A DNA stretch of 64,000 bases from an uncultured Lachnospiraceae bacterium (GCA_910577955.1 CAJTNC010000007.1:81215-145214), one strand, 5' to 3'. Positions 43,718-53,046 are shown, counted from the first letter of the stretch. A program made the numbers and translations. The notes: a model not told the origin generated them from the letters alone.

Positions 43718-44401
43718 TTATGCTTCTGCTCTGGTTGTCTCTTTGATCGTAACCAGTGCTTTTTTAGGTCCCGGAACGGAGCCTTTTATCAACAGCAGAT
43801 TTTTCTCTGCATCCACTCTCACAATTTCCAGATTCTGAACTGTCACTCTTTCGCAGCCCATATGACCCGGCATGCCTTTTCCTTTGAACACTCTGCTCGG
43901 TGAAGAACATGCGCCGTTACTTCCCTGATGACGGTGGAACTTGGAACCGTGTTTCATAGGTCCTCTGTGCTGTCCGAGTCTCTTGATCGCACCCTGGAAT
44001 CCTTTACCTTTGGAAATACCGGAAGCGTCAACTCTCTCGCCCACCTCAAAAATGTCCGCTTTGATCTCGCTGCCGAGTTCGTATTCTTCCGCATTTTCAA
44101 AGCGGAACTCTCTGACATATCTCTTGCCGGAAACACCAGCCTTCTTGAAATGTCCCATCTCGGCTTTGTTTACGCCGTGGCGGTGCGCCGCTTCTCTCTT
44201 GCCGCCTTTGTCTTTGCTGACCACTTTTTCCTTCTTGTCAACAAAACCTACCTGCACTGCTTTGTAGCCGTCGTTTTCCTCTGTCTTGACCTGAGTCACC
44301 ACGCAGGGACCCGCCTGAAGAACGGTCACCGGAATCAGTGTGCCATCTTCCTGAAAGACCTGAGTCATGCCGACTTTTGTAGCTAAAATCGCTTTCTTCA
44401 T
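43718..44401 (-). CDS. rplC: 50S ribosomal protein L3
   Basis: 227 residues. 'ILATKVGMTQVFQEDGTLIP', 'SKGKGFQGAIKRLGQHRGPM' and 'KGKGMPGHMGCERVTVQNLE' are conserved. The usual Gln-bearing loop is intact. Follows rpsJ after 70 bp. Confidence 0.97.
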   Translation of the reverse strand: MKKAILATKVGMTQVFQEDGTLIPVTVLQAGPCVVTQVKTEENDGYKAVQVGFVDKKEKVVSKDKGGKREAAHRHGVNKAEMGHFKKAGVSGKRYVREFRFENAEEYELGSEIKADIFEVGERVDASGISKGKGFQGAIKRLGQHRGPMKHGSKFHRHQGSNGACSSPSRVFKGKGMPGHMGCERVTVQNLEIVRVDAEKNLLLIKGSVPGPKKALVTIKETTRAEA

Positions 44402-44471
44402 GTTACCCTCCTTTTGTTCTACATCGGACCAGACATTTCGCTTCCGCTTGCCTGTTCATTCTAGTAGAAGG

Positions 44472-44789
44472 TTATTTTTGTTTCATTTTGATATCAATAT
44501 ACACGCCGGCCGGCATTTCCAATCTCTGCAGCGCATCGATTGTCTTGGGCGTCGGTGCAATGATGTCGATCAGTCTCTTATGAGTTCTCTGCTCAAACTG
44601 TTCTCTGGAATCTTTGTATTTGTGAACCGCTCTTAAAATAGTAACAACCTCTTTCTTTGTAGGAAGGGGTACCGGTCCGCTCACCTGAGAACCATTCTTC
44701 TTGACTGTTTCGATGATTTTTTTGGCAGACGCATCCACTAACTGATGGTCATAAGCTTTTAATGTAATTCTCATTACCTGACTTGCCAT
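44472..44789 (-). CDS. rpsJ: 30S ribosomal protein S10
   Basis: 105 residues. Also acts as NusE in transcription antitermination. 'RITLKAYDHQLVDASAKKII', 'GPVPLPTKKEVVTI' and 'RTHKRLIDIIAPTPKTIDAL' are conserved. First gene of the superoperon; site AGGAGG is 11 bases before ATG 44789. Confidence 0.97.
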   Translation of the reverse strand: MASQVMRITLKAYDHQLVDASAKKIIETVKKNGSQVSGPVPLPTKKEVVTILRAVHKYKDSREQFEQRTHKRLIDIIAPTPKTIDALQRLEMPAGVYIDIKMKQK

Positions 44790-45139
44790 AAAAAAAGTCG
44801 CCTCCTTTTCGCACTTTTGTGAAATGAAAAATAACTTTCCATTTTAGTACGACAAGCGGTGACTGTACACTCTTCCGTGTGTGTCCGATACCGAAACGAC
44901 TTGAATCTCAATCCGATATGCCTTTTCATACATTCCGTATGAAGTACTTTGGTTCCACACGTTTCTGCCTTTTGCTGTAAAAAGTTCTTGCAGAATCCTT
45001 TAAATCTGTACAGTGACTTGTCGCCAGTTTCCTCACCGAAAATCTTTGATCTTCGGTTTTGACATTCGCTCCACGGAAAACCTGTCAGTAGTTGCCCGCT
45101 GACAGCAACCTCACGCTTCATCGCTATCATGTCACAGCA
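44790..45139 (-). ncRNA. Structured 5' leader of the S10 ribosomal operon
   Basis: About 350 nt between the promoter and rpsJ. Hairpins visible by eye: CTGTCAG/CTGACAG (45082-45088, 45099-45105), ACCGAA/TTCGGT (45035-45040, 45052-45057) and TTCATAC/GTATGAA (44925-44931, 44937-44943). A long-range helix of 7+7 pairs joins 45008-45014 and 45017-45023 with 44862-44868 and 44850-44856, closing a domain of about 140 nt. Such leaders in other bacteria bind a ribosomal protein (L4) for feedback control; which protein acts here is inference. Confidence 0.7.
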
Positions 45140-45145
45140 AAAGCT

Positions 45146-45174
45146 ATTGTACTATAGAAACAAAGAATATGCAA
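45146..45174 (-). promoter_or_regulatory. Promoter of the ribosomal superoperon
   Basis: Minus-strand -35 TTGCAT (45169-45174) and -10 TACAAT (45146-45151), spacer 17 bp. Upstream is an A/T-rich stretch (A-runs on the minus strand) that could act as an UP element, as expected for a growth-rate-controlled operon. Confidence 0.8.
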
Positions 45175-45195
45175 GAACTTTTTTTTATTTTTTTC

Positions 45196-45609
45196 CTATA
45201 ATCTGTTCGGATCATTTATGTAATCTGCGAGAGCCCTGTCGGATTTCTCGATATGGTTGACCAGCCAGTCCACGACCTCCTTTTTCACCTGCTCTACAAA
45301 GGCTCCTGTAGGCCATTCGGTTTCCTCCAAAATTTGATGCAGATCCTCCACAGTCTTCTTGAACTCCTCGTGTTTTGCTCTGTGCTCTTCATATCCCGGA
45401 TAGGAAACTTTTATCTGAAGTCTTTCCTCATCGGCGAAGTGAAACTTGGTATAACCCGCAAGGTAGTCTAACATATTAACTGCTTTCACCTTGCCTCCCC
45501 CCTCTTCACAAGCCTTCACAAGTGCCGCGATTCGTCCGATCAACTCCCTGTGCTGGGCATCGATCACGCTGTTGCCGGTCAGCAAATTGTCATTAAATTC
45601 GATGTTCAT
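45196..45609 (-). CDS. Bacteriohemerythrin
   Basis: 137 residues, single-domain hemerythrin that binds O2 at a di-iron site, used by anaerobes to sense or scavenge oxygen. Iron ligands are visible: 'DAQHREL' (His20), 'FHFADEE' (His and Glu near 57-61), 'EEHRAKHEEF' (two His) and 'VNHIEKSD' (His/Asp). Length is typical. It has its own promoter and lies just upstream of, and on the same strand as, the S10 operon. Confidence 0.94.
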   Translation of the reverse strand: MNIEFNDNLLTGNSVIDAQHRELIGRIAALVKACEEGGGKVKAVNMLDYLAGYTKFHFADEERLQIKVSYPGYEEHRAKHEEFKKTVEDLHQILEETEWPTGAFVEQVKKEVVDWLVNHIEKSDRALADYINDPNRL

Positions 45610-45695
45610 AAACTTTTTCCACCCTTACAAATATGTATCATTTTCCGGCCTTTATCATATCTCCCAAATGCCGCACCCTTGTGATACTTGTTGAT

Positions 45696-45724
45696 ATTAT
45701 ATCATCGAACAATGATTTTGTTAA
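45696..45724 (-). promoter_or_regulatory. Sigma-A promoter of the hemerythrin gene
   Basis: Minus-strand -35 TTAACA (45719-45724) and -10 TATAAT (45696-45701) with a 17-bp spacer; leader about 80 nt. Confidence 0.8.
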
Positions 45725-45818
45725 GACCCTTTTGCCGCCTGAATAATTTACAGTCATTTTGTTGAAACCCTTTGGGCGGCGCCCGCGTCCCAACTTTTGC
45801 GAATTCGCCCCAAACACC

Positions 45819-45847
45819 TTGATTTTTACACACCTAAGTGATACTAT
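45819..45847 (+). promoter_or_regulatory. Promoter of ptb-buk
   Basis: Plus-strand -35 TTGATT (45819-45824) and -10 TACTAT (45842-45847), spacer 17 bp, about 62 nt before the ptb start codon. The rest of the 307-bp divergent region (45610-45916) shows no gene. Confidence 0.7.
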
Positions 45848-45916
45848 TTTAATCAGAACTTTGTGCCGTGACAGGCATAAATACTTATAGAAAATAAAAA
45901 CAAAGGAGCGAAGAAC

Positions 45917-46831
45917 ATGAGCAAGAATTTTTCTGATCTACTCTCCCGGGTTTCTGCCTGCAAAAAGAAAACTCTTTCTGTAGCGGTTGCTCAGGATAAG
46001 GCTGTACTGGAGGCTGTGAAAGCTGCAAAAGAGCGCGGCATCGCCGACGCGATCCTTGTGGGTGACGAGGCGAAGATCGGCGCTATCGCCGCAGAACTTG
46101 GTATGGATATGAGTGAATATACCGTGATCAATGAGACAGATACCGTTGCGGCATCCTTAAAGGCCGTGCAGCTCGTGCACGACGGCAAAGCCGACATGTA
46201 CATGAAAGGTCTGTTAGATACAAAAACATTCTTAAAAAGCGTTTTAGATAAGGAAGTAGGTCTTCGCACCGGAAAACCGCTGTCCCACGTATGTGTTTTT
46301 GAGATTCCCGGCATCGATCGTCTCCTGTTCCTGACAGATGTAGCTTTCATGCCCTACCCCACTTTGGAGGATAAGGTCAACATCATCAATTACACTGTGG
46401 AAGTCGCTGCTGCCTGCGGCGTGGATATGCCGAAAGTAGCTCCTCTCGCCGCTGTGGAAGTTGTCAATCCCAAAATGCCGGTCACTGTAGATGCCGCAGA
46501 ACTGACAAAGATGAACGAAGAAGGCAAGATCACCGGCTGCATCGTGGACGGTCCGTTATCTTTGGATATCGCTTTACATAAGGAAGCTGCAGAAGAAAAA
46601 GGCGCTCTTGACAGAAAGGTTGCAGGCGATGCGGATATCCTGTTGTTCCCCGACATCCATGCCGGAAACCTTGTCTACAAAGCTATCGTACATATGGTGG
46701 ACGTAAAGAACGGCAATATTTTAACAGGAACCAAAGCTCCGGTCATCTTGACCTCCCGTTCCGACACTTGTGAAGTAAAAGTAAATTCTATCGCTCTCGC
46801 CGCTCTTGCCGCAGAGACTTTGAAAAAATAA
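45917..46831 (+). CDS. ptb: Phosphate butyryltransferase
   Basis: 304 residues, phosphotransacetylase superfamily. Converts butyryl-CoA and phosphate to butyryl phosphate. 'ADMYMKGLLDTKTFLKSVLD', 'LTDVAFMPYPTLEDKVNII' and 'GPLSLDIALHKEAAEEKG' are typical of Ptb rather than Pta. ATG 45917 follows AAAGGAGCGAAG. Twelve bases separate it from buk, the standard ptb-buk operon. Confidence 0.93.
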   Translation: MSKNFSDLLSRVSACKKKTLSVAVAQDKAVLEAVKAAKERGIADAILVGDEAKIGAIAAELGMDMSEYTVINETDTVAASLKAVQLVHDGKADMYMKGLLDTKTFLKSVLDKEVGLRTGKPLSHVCVFEIPGIDRLLFLTDVAFMPYPTLEDKVNIINYTVEVAAACGVDMPKVAPLAAVEVVNPKMPVTVDAAELTKMNEEGKITGCIVDGPLSLDIALHKEAAEEKGALDRKVAGDADILLFPDIHAGNLVYKAIVHMVDVKNGNILTGTKAPVILTSRSDTCEVKVNSIALAALAAETLKK

Positions 46832-46843
46832 AGGAGAATGCAT

Positions 46844-47911
46844 ATGTCTATCAAAACATTAGTAATAAACCCCGGTTCCACCTCCACCAAGATCGGTATT
46901 TTTGAGGATGAAACTTTATTGTTTGACGAAACTCTGCGCCATTCCACAGAGGAGATCGCCCGCTACGAATCCATCATCGACCAGAAGGATTTCCGCCGGG
47001 ATATCATTCTGGATTTTCTCAAGTCCAAAGATTTCGATGTGAATACTCTCGATGTGGTTGTCGGCAGAGGCGGTATGTTGAAACCCATTCCCGGCGGCAC
47101 CTACGCGGTAAACGACGCGTTGGTTCACGATCTTGAGATCGGTGTCTCCGGCCAGCACGCTTCCAATCTGGGCGGTATCCTCGCAAAGGAGATCGCAGAT
47201 TCCGTCGGAAAACCCAGCTACATCGTGGATCCCGTCGTTGTGGATGAACTGTGTGACGAAGCCAGAATTTCCGGCGTTCCGGAGCTGCCTCGCATCAGCA
47301 TCTTCCACGCCCTGAACCAGAAAGCGGTGGCAAAACGTTATGCGGCGGAGGCAGGCAAAGATTATAAAGATCTGAATCTGATCGTTGTGCACATGGGCGG
47401 CGGCGTTTCCGTCGGCGCACACAGTCAGGGCAGAGTCGTCGATGTATTCAATGCACTGGACGGCGACGGCGCTTTCTCTCCCGAGCGTGCAGGCGGCGTG
47501 CCTTCCGGCTCATTGATCAAAATGTGCTTCTCCGGCAAATACACTGAGAAGGAAGTGTATAAAAAGATCGTCGGCGGAGGCGGTTTCAACGCGCTGCTCG
47601 GCACAAACGACATGCGTGAAGTAGAAAAGATGGTGCAGGAAGGCAAAGAAAACGCCGACCTGTTCAGAAGAGCTTTCATCCTGCAGGTTTCCAAAGATAT
47701 CGGTTCCATGGCCTGCGTTCTTGCCGGAAAGATCGATCAGATCATTATCACCGGCGGCATCGCCTATGACAGCGTTGTTGTCGACGGCTTAAAAGAGCAC
47801 TGCAGCTTCCTCGCTCCGATCACCGTTTATCCCGGTGAGGACGAACTGCTCGCTCTGGTACAGGGCGGACTGCGCGTGTTGAACGGCACGGAAGAAGCGC
47901 TTCAGTACTAA
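46844..47911 (+). CDS. buk: Butyrate kinase
   Basis: 355 residues, acetate and sugar kinase/Hsp70 fold. Makes butyrate and ATP from butyryl phosphate, the terminal energy step of butyrate fermentation. 'VINPGSTSTKIGIFED' (phosphate 1), 'GRGGMLKPIPGGTY', 'HMGGGVSVGAHSQGRVVDV' and 'IITGGIAYD' (adenosine motif) are present. ATG 46844 has AGGAG at seven bases; the ATG two codons earlier is too close. Confidence 0.95.
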   Translation: MSIKTLVINPGSTSTKIGIFEDETLLFDETLRHSTEEIARYESIIDQKDFRRDIILDFLKSKDFDVNTLDVVVGRGGMLKPIPGGTYAVNDALVHDLEIGVSGQHASNLGGILAKEIADSVGKPSYIVDPVVVDELCDEARISGVPELPRISIFHALNQKAVAKRYAAEAGKDYKDLNLIVVHMGGGVSVGAHSQGRVVDVFNALDGDGAFSPERAGGVPSGSLIKMCFSGKYTEKEVYKKIVGGGGFNALLGTNDMREVEKMVQEGKENADLFRRAFILQVSKDIGSMACVLAGKIDQIIITGGIAYDSVVVDGLKEHCSFLAPITVYPGEDELLALVQGGLRVLNGTEEALQY

Positions 47912-47917
47912 GAAACA

Positions 47918-48697
47918 TTAAGGTAAAAGGCGCCCGTGCAGCACATATCTGGCGCCTTCAAAATCATATTCGCAGGTGGAGAGCATGATGTAACGCCCGT
48001 CTTTCGGCGTCTCTGTCTCCGCCTGCACATCTGAGGCCGCAGCCGCTGCCTTCAAATACTCTTCCAGTTCTTCGCATGGTCCTGTAAAGATCGTATAGCT
48101 GTCAGAATCCGCTGAAGTCAGATAACTGCCAAACAGTTCCACCCGATAAGACTTCTCCGGCGTCAAAAGCCACATCATCGGATGCTCATCAAAGTATTCC
48201 TGTTCTCCAAAATCCGCTAAATGGGCCAACATACTGCCGTCTCTCATATGATGTCCGTATATGATCGTATTGCTGTCCGCGAAGTCCCTGCCGTTTTCCG
48301 CCTCCACAAAGAGCGCTCCCGCCCTGCTCTCCTTCCCATCGTAACCATGATTCAGGTAGTGATCGTTATCTTCCCCCTGCACCACCGGATAATTGATGTT
48401 TGTACCCTCACAGTACAGCCAGCCGACAATATCTTTATTTACTGCCAAAAGCGCGTCGAAGTCCACCTTTATCGGACAAAGGCTGCCTTCTTCGAGCTTC
48501 CCGTCATCGGGCTTCTCTTCCTTTTCCCCGAATAATTCGGGCGTCTGCACTTCCTGCGTATAATTTTTTACCGCCTCTTCCTGTGCTCTCTTTAGTTCCC
48601 GATATTCCAGACAATATCTGATAAGTCCGGAAAGAGAAAATATAAAAACAAAAGAAAGCAGGAGGAGGATCACTCTGCTCAAATTTCTTTTCTTCAT
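47918..48697 (-). CDS. Class B sortase
   Basis: 259 residues. An N-terminal signal anchor (about 8-28) places the catalytic domain outside. Catalytic His in 'IIYGHHMRDGSML', Cys in 'MLSTCEYDF' and Arg in 'ARYVLHGRL' make the sortase triad; 'NINYPVVQGEDNDHYLNHGY' is the class B signature. It anchors a surface protein to peptidoglycan or builds pili; no substrate with a sorting signal is visible nearby. ATG 48697 follows GGGAGAGGC; an upstream TTG is less likely. Converges on buk with only six bases between stops; arms AAGGCGCC/GGCGCCTT in its 3' end may form a weak terminator. Confidence 0.92.
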   Translation of the reverse strand: MKKRNLSRVILLLLSFVFIFSLSGLIRYCLEYRELKRAQEEAVKNYTQEVQTPELFGEKEEKPDDGKLEEGSLCPIKVDFDALLAVNKDIVGWLYCEGTNINYPVVQGEDNDHYLNHGYDGKESRAGALFVEAENGRDFADSNTIIYGHHMRDGSMLAHLADFGEQEYFDEHPMMWLLTPEKSYRVELFGSYLTSADSDSYTIFTGPCEELEEYLKAAAAASDVQAETETPKDGRYIMLSTCEYDFEGARYVLHGRLLP

Positions 48698-48744
48698 GCC
48701 TCTCCCGCTCCTGCTCTCACATATTCTGCCAACATTCTTGTTTC

Positions 48745-50910
48745 TCAAAGTTTCATCGTCAGCGCGATCCGCTTCTTCGCCGCATCCACAGAAATCACTT
48801 TCACTTCCACAATGTCGCCGACACTGACAGCCTCAAGCGGATGTTTGATGAAGCGCTCCGTGATCTGGGAGATGTGCACCAGTCCGTCCTGATGGACGCC
48901 GATATCAACAAACGCGCCAAAATCCACGATATTGCGGACAGTCCCCTTTAAGATCATGCCGGGAGTCAGATCCTCCATTTCCATCACGTCGCTTCGCAGT
49001 ATCGGAGCCGGCATATCCGCTCTTGGATCTCTGGCCGGTTTCTCCAATTCCTTTGCGATATCTTCTAAGGTGAGCTCACCGATCCCTAACTCCGCCGCCA
49101 ATTTCTTTTTATCCTTTATCTTCCCTAAAAGGCCCGCTGCCTTTTTGCCGCTTCCTGCAGATCTCTGGAACTCCCTCACATCCTCCATGGAAAGTCCCAG
49201 CTTCTCCATCAATCTCTCTGCCGCTTCGTAGGATTCCGGATGTACGCTTGTGGCGTCCAAAGGATTTTTCCCATCTGTGATCCGCATGAATCCGGCACAC
49301 TGCTCATAGGCTTTCGGCCCCAGCTTCGGCACCTTCAGAAGCTGCTTTCTGGACACAAACCTGCCGTTTTCCTCTCTGTAAGCCACAATGTTTTTCGCAA
49401 GCGTTTTTGAGATGCCGGAAATATAGCCGAGCAGCGGTGCGGAAGCCGTATTTAAATCGACGCCCACCCTGTTCACCGTGGATTCCACCACGCCGGTGAG
49501 AGCTTCGTCCAATTTCTTCTGATTCATATCATGCTGGTACTGACCGACGCCGATGGCCTTAGGCTCGATCTTCACAAGCTCCGCCAGCGGATCCTGCAGT
49601 CTTCTCGCGATGGACGCAGCGCTCCTTTGACCCACGTCAAACTCCGGAAACTCCTCGGTGGCAAGCTTGCTGGCGGAATAGACCGATGCCCCCGCCTCGT
49701 TGACGATCACATACTGCACCGGCGTATCCAATTCCTTCAACAGATCCACAATGATCTGCTCGGATTCTCTCGAGGCCGTGCCGTTTCCGAGAGAAATCAG
49801 AGAGACATGGTACTTCTTTATCAGCTTCTTGAGCTCTGCCTTGCTCTCCGCCACCTTATTCTGAGGAGCGGTGGGATAAATCACCTTTGTGTCAAGCACC
49901 TTGCCCGTTCCATCCACCACCGCCAGCTTACAGCCGGTGCGGAAAGCCGGATCCCAGCCAAGCACCACTTTTCCGGCAATCGGCGGCTGCATCAGGAGTT
50001 GCTCCAGATTTTTGCCGAATACGCTGATGGCTCCGCTCTCCGCCGTCTCTGTCAGTTCGTTCCTGATCTCCCTCTCAATGGCCGGTTCGATCAGGCGGCG
50101 GTAGCTGTCCTGCACCACCTCCTTTAAAACCGGCGTCGTATACTCGTTATTGACTATTATAGTCATTTTCTCCAGATAACGAAGGATCTCCTCCTCCGGC
50201 GCCTGTACTTTGACAGTCAGTATCTTCTCCTTTTCCCCTCTGTTTAGGGCTAACACTCTGTGCCCTGCCGTCTTTTTCAAAGACTCCTCATAGTTATAGT
50301 ACATCTCGTACACACTCTGTACGTCCTTGTCTTTAGCCTCGCTTACAAGGCTGCCTTCCCGCATGGTCAGGCTGCGGATGAACGTCCGGTAGTCTGCCTC
50401 GTCGGAGACCGCTTCCGCCAGAATATCCTTCGCTCCCTGCAGAGCCTCCTGTGCTGTAGCCACGCCTTTTTCCGCGTCAATATATTTTTCCGCTTCCCGC
50501 TCTAAAGGTTCCTTCGCGTTCTGCAGCTTTATGTAAAGGGCAAGAGGTTCCAATCCCTTTTCTTTCGCCACACTGGCTCTGGTTTTCCGCTTAGGTCTGT
50601 AGGGACGGTACAGATCTTCCACCGCCACCTGCGTCTCAGCCGCCAGAATCTTCTCCCGAAGTTCCTCCGTCAAAAGCCCCTGTTCCTCGATGCTGCCTAA
50701 CACCTGCTCCTTCTTCTCCTCCAGCGCCCGCAGATAATTCAGACGCTCATACAGATTTCGCAGCGCCTCATCGTTTAAAGAACCGGTGGCCTCCTTTCTG
50801 TAACGGGAGATAAAGGGGATCGTGTTTCCTTCGTCGATCAGATTGACCGCCGCCTCCACCTGCCATTTCTGAATCTGCAATTCCTTTGCAATCTTAACGT
50901 TAATGTCCAT
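48745..50910 (-). CDS. tex: Tex family RNA-binding transcription accessory protein
   Basis: 721 residues. Domain order fits Tex/Spt6: N-terminal HTH ('ELQIQKWQVEAAVNLIDEGN', 'TIPFISRYRKEATGSL'), YqgF-like nuclease fold ('VVLGWDPAFRTGCKLAVVD'), helix-hairpin-helix repeats ('GISKTLAKNIVAYREENG') and a C-terminal S1 domain ('GTVRNIVDFGAFVDIGVHQD'). Implicated in transcription and RNA turnover. ATG 50910 follows GGAGAACTTT; upstream frame lacks homology. Confidence 0.95.
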   Translation of the reverse strand: MDINVKIAKELQIQKWQVEAAVNLIDEGNTIPFISRYRKEATGSLNDEALRNLYERLNYLRALEEKKEQVLGSIEEQGLLTEELREKILAAETQVAVEDLYRPYRPKRKTRASVAKEKGLEPLALYIKLQNAKEPLEREAEKYIDAEKGVATAQEALQGAKDILAEAVSDEADYRTFIRSLTMREGSLVSEAKDKDVQSVYEMYYNYEESLKKTAGHRVLALNRGEKEKILTVKVQAPEEEILRYLEKMTIIVNNEYTTPVLKEVVQDSYRRLIEPAIEREIRNELTETAESGAISVFGKNLEQLLMQPPIAGKVVLGWDPAFRTGCKLAVVDGTGKVLDTKVIYPTAPQNKVAESKAELKKLIKKYHVSLISLGNGTASRESEQIIVDLLKELDTPVQYVIVNEAGASVYSASKLATEEFPEFDVGQRSAASIARRLQDPLAELVKIEPKAIGVGQYQHDMNQKKLDEALTGVVESTVNRVGVDLNTASAPLLGYISGISKTLAKNIVAYREENGRFVSRKQLLKVPKLGPKAYEQCAGFMRITDGKNPLDATSVHPESYEAAERLMEKLGLSMEDVREFQRSAGSGKKAAGLLGKIKDKKKLAAELGIGELTLEDIAKELEKPARDPRADMPAPILRSDVMEMEDLTPGMILKGTVRNIVDFGAFVDIGVHQDGLVHISQITERFIKHPLEAVSVGDIVEVKVISVDAAKKRIALTMKL

Positions 50911-50935
50911 AAAGTTCTCCAATCTCTTACTATAT

Positions 50936-52039
50936 TCAACGGATCCATCCCCAGCATAACGCCAGATATTCTCCGCAAAAATACATGCCCCGCAGCCAGA
51001 TAACAATCGAGATGCCCCACAGCGGCACAAACAGATCCCCCCTCTTCCTGACGATCTTACCCGCCATGGAAAGAATGACACAGATCAAAAGCATCATTGT
51101 TCCGAAAGTCGCGCGATCCGGATAGTGTGGCGATAAAAACATCGCTCCCCAAGACAGCGCCGCGCACAACAGCAGCAGAAGATTCTTTTGACCGATCTCT
51201 ATCTTCAAAACGCCCTTTCCCGCAAACAGCACAAACAAGAGCACAAGCAGCACCGGGAACAAATATTCAAGCGCCGCCCTGCTCTCAGCGTAACCGCGCA
51301 GAAAAAGCCGCCACAAAATCCCATAGTCCCGATCCGGCGTCTGGGCGCTCCGCACGGCGTTGCCAGGCGCGACGATCACCAGAATGCTCCCCACCAGACA
51401 GGAGAGATTGCCTAGAATCATCCAAAGCGGAACTTTCTCTTTCCTTCTTGCCATACACACGATCACCACAAGACTTAAAATCCATACCGCCGGACCCATA
51501 TTCTCATTGCTCCACCCCGCGGCAAGCCCCACAGGCACGATCCAAAAGGAACACCCGGGCATCTTCTGCAGGTAGGCTAGGACAAACAATAAAATAACAA
51601 CCGTAATGTATAAATAATTGGCTGCCCCGGCCTGCCAAAACATACTCATCTTCCAGTTGGCATTCAACCCGTACATCAATGCCGCCCCGGCAAAAAAAGC
51701 CGGAATATTTCTGTTTTCCGCCACCTGACAGACGACCCGGACAAGCAGAAAGGTCACAGCCACATTCAAAAGATCGGCCGCCCTCTCCCCCGCCAACAGC
51801 GTCAACTGCAAAATACCGTGGGTAATGCTTCTGCCCCCCCAGTTTTGGTAATGCCAGATCTGGCTTTGCACGATATCCCGAAACGAAGTGATCGGTACAT
51901 CCTCGGACAAAATCGTGGAGTACCAGAGATCGTCCATCATAAAAGGCACATGGCGGTGAGTCATATAGATCACCAGCACGGATATCCCCAACATAACAAT
52001 CGTTATGAAATTGATTCGTTTTTTTTGCCTCTCACTCAT
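50936..52039 (-). CDS. Polytopic membrane protein, DUF6056-like (glycosyltransferase-like)
   Basis: 367 residues with about ten hydrophobic segments. The first extracytoplasmic loop has 'FMMDDLWYSTILSEDVPITS' and 'QNWGGRSITHGI', resembling the acidic DD/WGGR loop of DUF6056 and GtrABC-type flippase-linked glucosyltransferases. Family call is from memory. It may add sugars to a surface polymer. ATG 52039 follows AGAGGGATAGGG. The gene ends 25 bases before tex. Confidence 0.7.
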   Translation of the reverse strand: MSERQKKRINFITIVMLGISVLVIYMTHRHVPFMMDDLWYSTILSEDVPITSFRDIVQSQIWHYQNWGGRSITHGILQLTLLAGERAADLLNVAVTFLLVRVVCQVAENRNIPAFFAGAALMYGLNANWKMSMFWQAGAANYLYITVVILLFVLAYLQKMPGCSFWIVPVGLAAGWSNENMGPAVWILSLVVIVCMARRKEKVPLWMILGNLSCLVGSILVIVAPGNAVRSAQTPDRDYGILWRLFLRGYAESRAALEYLFPVLLVLLFVLFAGKGVLKIEIGQKNLLLLLCAALSWGAMFLSPHYPDRATFGTMMLLICVILSMAGKIVRKRGDLFVPLWGISIVIWLRGMYFCGEYLALCWGWIR

Positions 52040-52165
52040 CCCTATCCCTCTGTCATCCCGCTCTTATGGCACTCTGCCGCATGCTTTTCCACATGTGCCT
52101 TTTTACGGGACAGTCTCATGTCTTCGATTATACTATCTGCCCTCCGGCAATGCAACCATGTTTCT

Positions 52166-52195
52166 GTGGCACTATTTTTTGCAGTATGGTATAAT
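52166..52195 (+). promoter_or_regulatory. Promoter candidate for the DUF975 gene
   Basis: Plus-strand -10 TATAAT (52190-52195) with a weak -35 GTGGCA (52166-52171) at 18 bp; start codon 39 bp further on. Confidence 0.55.
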
Positions 52196-52233
52196 ATCAA
52201 AAGAAAATTTGTTCACACAAGGAGTAAAAAACA

Positions 52234-53046
52234 ATGCCCTATATGACATATACACAGCTGAAAAATTCCGCAAATATGCGTATAAAACCCGTTATGGGAA
52301 CTCTGATCGGAGTGGCCGCCATACAGATCGGACTTACTTTCGTGATCACGCAGGTCACCTCCATCCCCAGCCTTTTTACCACTTCCCTCGGACTTATGAT
52401 GGTTGTCTTTTTCCTGTCCACCACATTGAGCGGCACATTGACCGGTATGCTGGATGCCGGAATCCGCTATCCGTTCTTAAAACTCTACTGCGGACATCCC
52501 TTTTCGGCAGGAGATGTTTTCCATACCTTTACAGCCCGCACAAAGACCTGCGCCGGTCTCTCCTTTGTCATGTCCCTCATCAATACGGTCCCGCTCCTGC
52601 CCTTCTACTATTTCTTCACGAGATTTGGCCTGATCATGCAGGAGTTCAGTATGGCCATGTTTTCCTCTCCGGCCAAGATTGCAACGACTCCGCTGCCCAC
52701 GGAAGCCTTAACCAGCCTGACGATCGCGCTGTTTTGCCTCACTCCTGCGTTGATCGTCACCACGATCCTCGGACTGGCCTACTCTCAGGTTTACTACCTG
52801 ATGTTAGATTTTCCTGCTTATTCTGTCAGGCAGTTACTCAAAAACAGCAGACTTCTCATGCGCGGGCACAAAGGAAGGCTTTTCTACATTCACGTATGCT
52901 TCCTGCCCCTTCTTCTCCTCGGGGCGCTGTCCTGCGGCATCGGCATGTTATGGATTTCCCCTTTCATATATGCGGTGGAAACGGAATTTTATTTGGATCT
53001 GGTGACCAAGCGTTCTCTGCAGATCCACTCTGCAAGACGCCCATAA
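52234..53046 (+). CDS. DUF975 family integral membrane protein
   Basis: 270 residues with six hydrophobic segments. 'GTLTGMLDAGIRYPFLKLYC' and 'SVRQLLKNSRLLMRGHKGRL' with the following 'PLLLLGALSCGIGMLWISPF' fit DUF975 proteins of Firmicutes, whose role is unknown. ATG follows AAGGAGTAAAAAACA. Plus-strand gene whose last 58 bases overlap the 3' end of the convergent acyltransferase gene. Confidence 0.82.
   Translation: MPYMTYTQLKNSANMRIKPVMGTLIGVAAIQIGLTFVITQVTSIPSLFTTSLGLMMVVFFLSTTLSGTLTGMLDAGIRYPFLKLYCGHPFSAGDVFHTFTARTKTCAGLSFVMSLINTVPLLPFYYFFTRFGLIMQEFSMAMFSSPAKIATTPLPTEALTSLTIALFCLTPALIVTTILGLAYSQVYYLMLDFPAYSVRQLLKNSRLLMRGHKGRLFYIHVCFLPLLLLGALSCGIGMLWISPFIYAVETEFYLDLVTKRSLQIHSARRP

Noticed and set aside
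44774..45130. 118-codon minus-strand ORF upstream of rpsJ
   Set aside because: It has no ribosome binding site or family resemblance, overlaps the rpsJ start, and coincides with the structured S10 leader RNA.
47922..47961. Full intrinsic terminator between buk and sortase
   Set aside because: Arms AAGGCGCC/GGCGCCTT exist but lie inside the sortase coding end and have only a short T-run; noted as weak.
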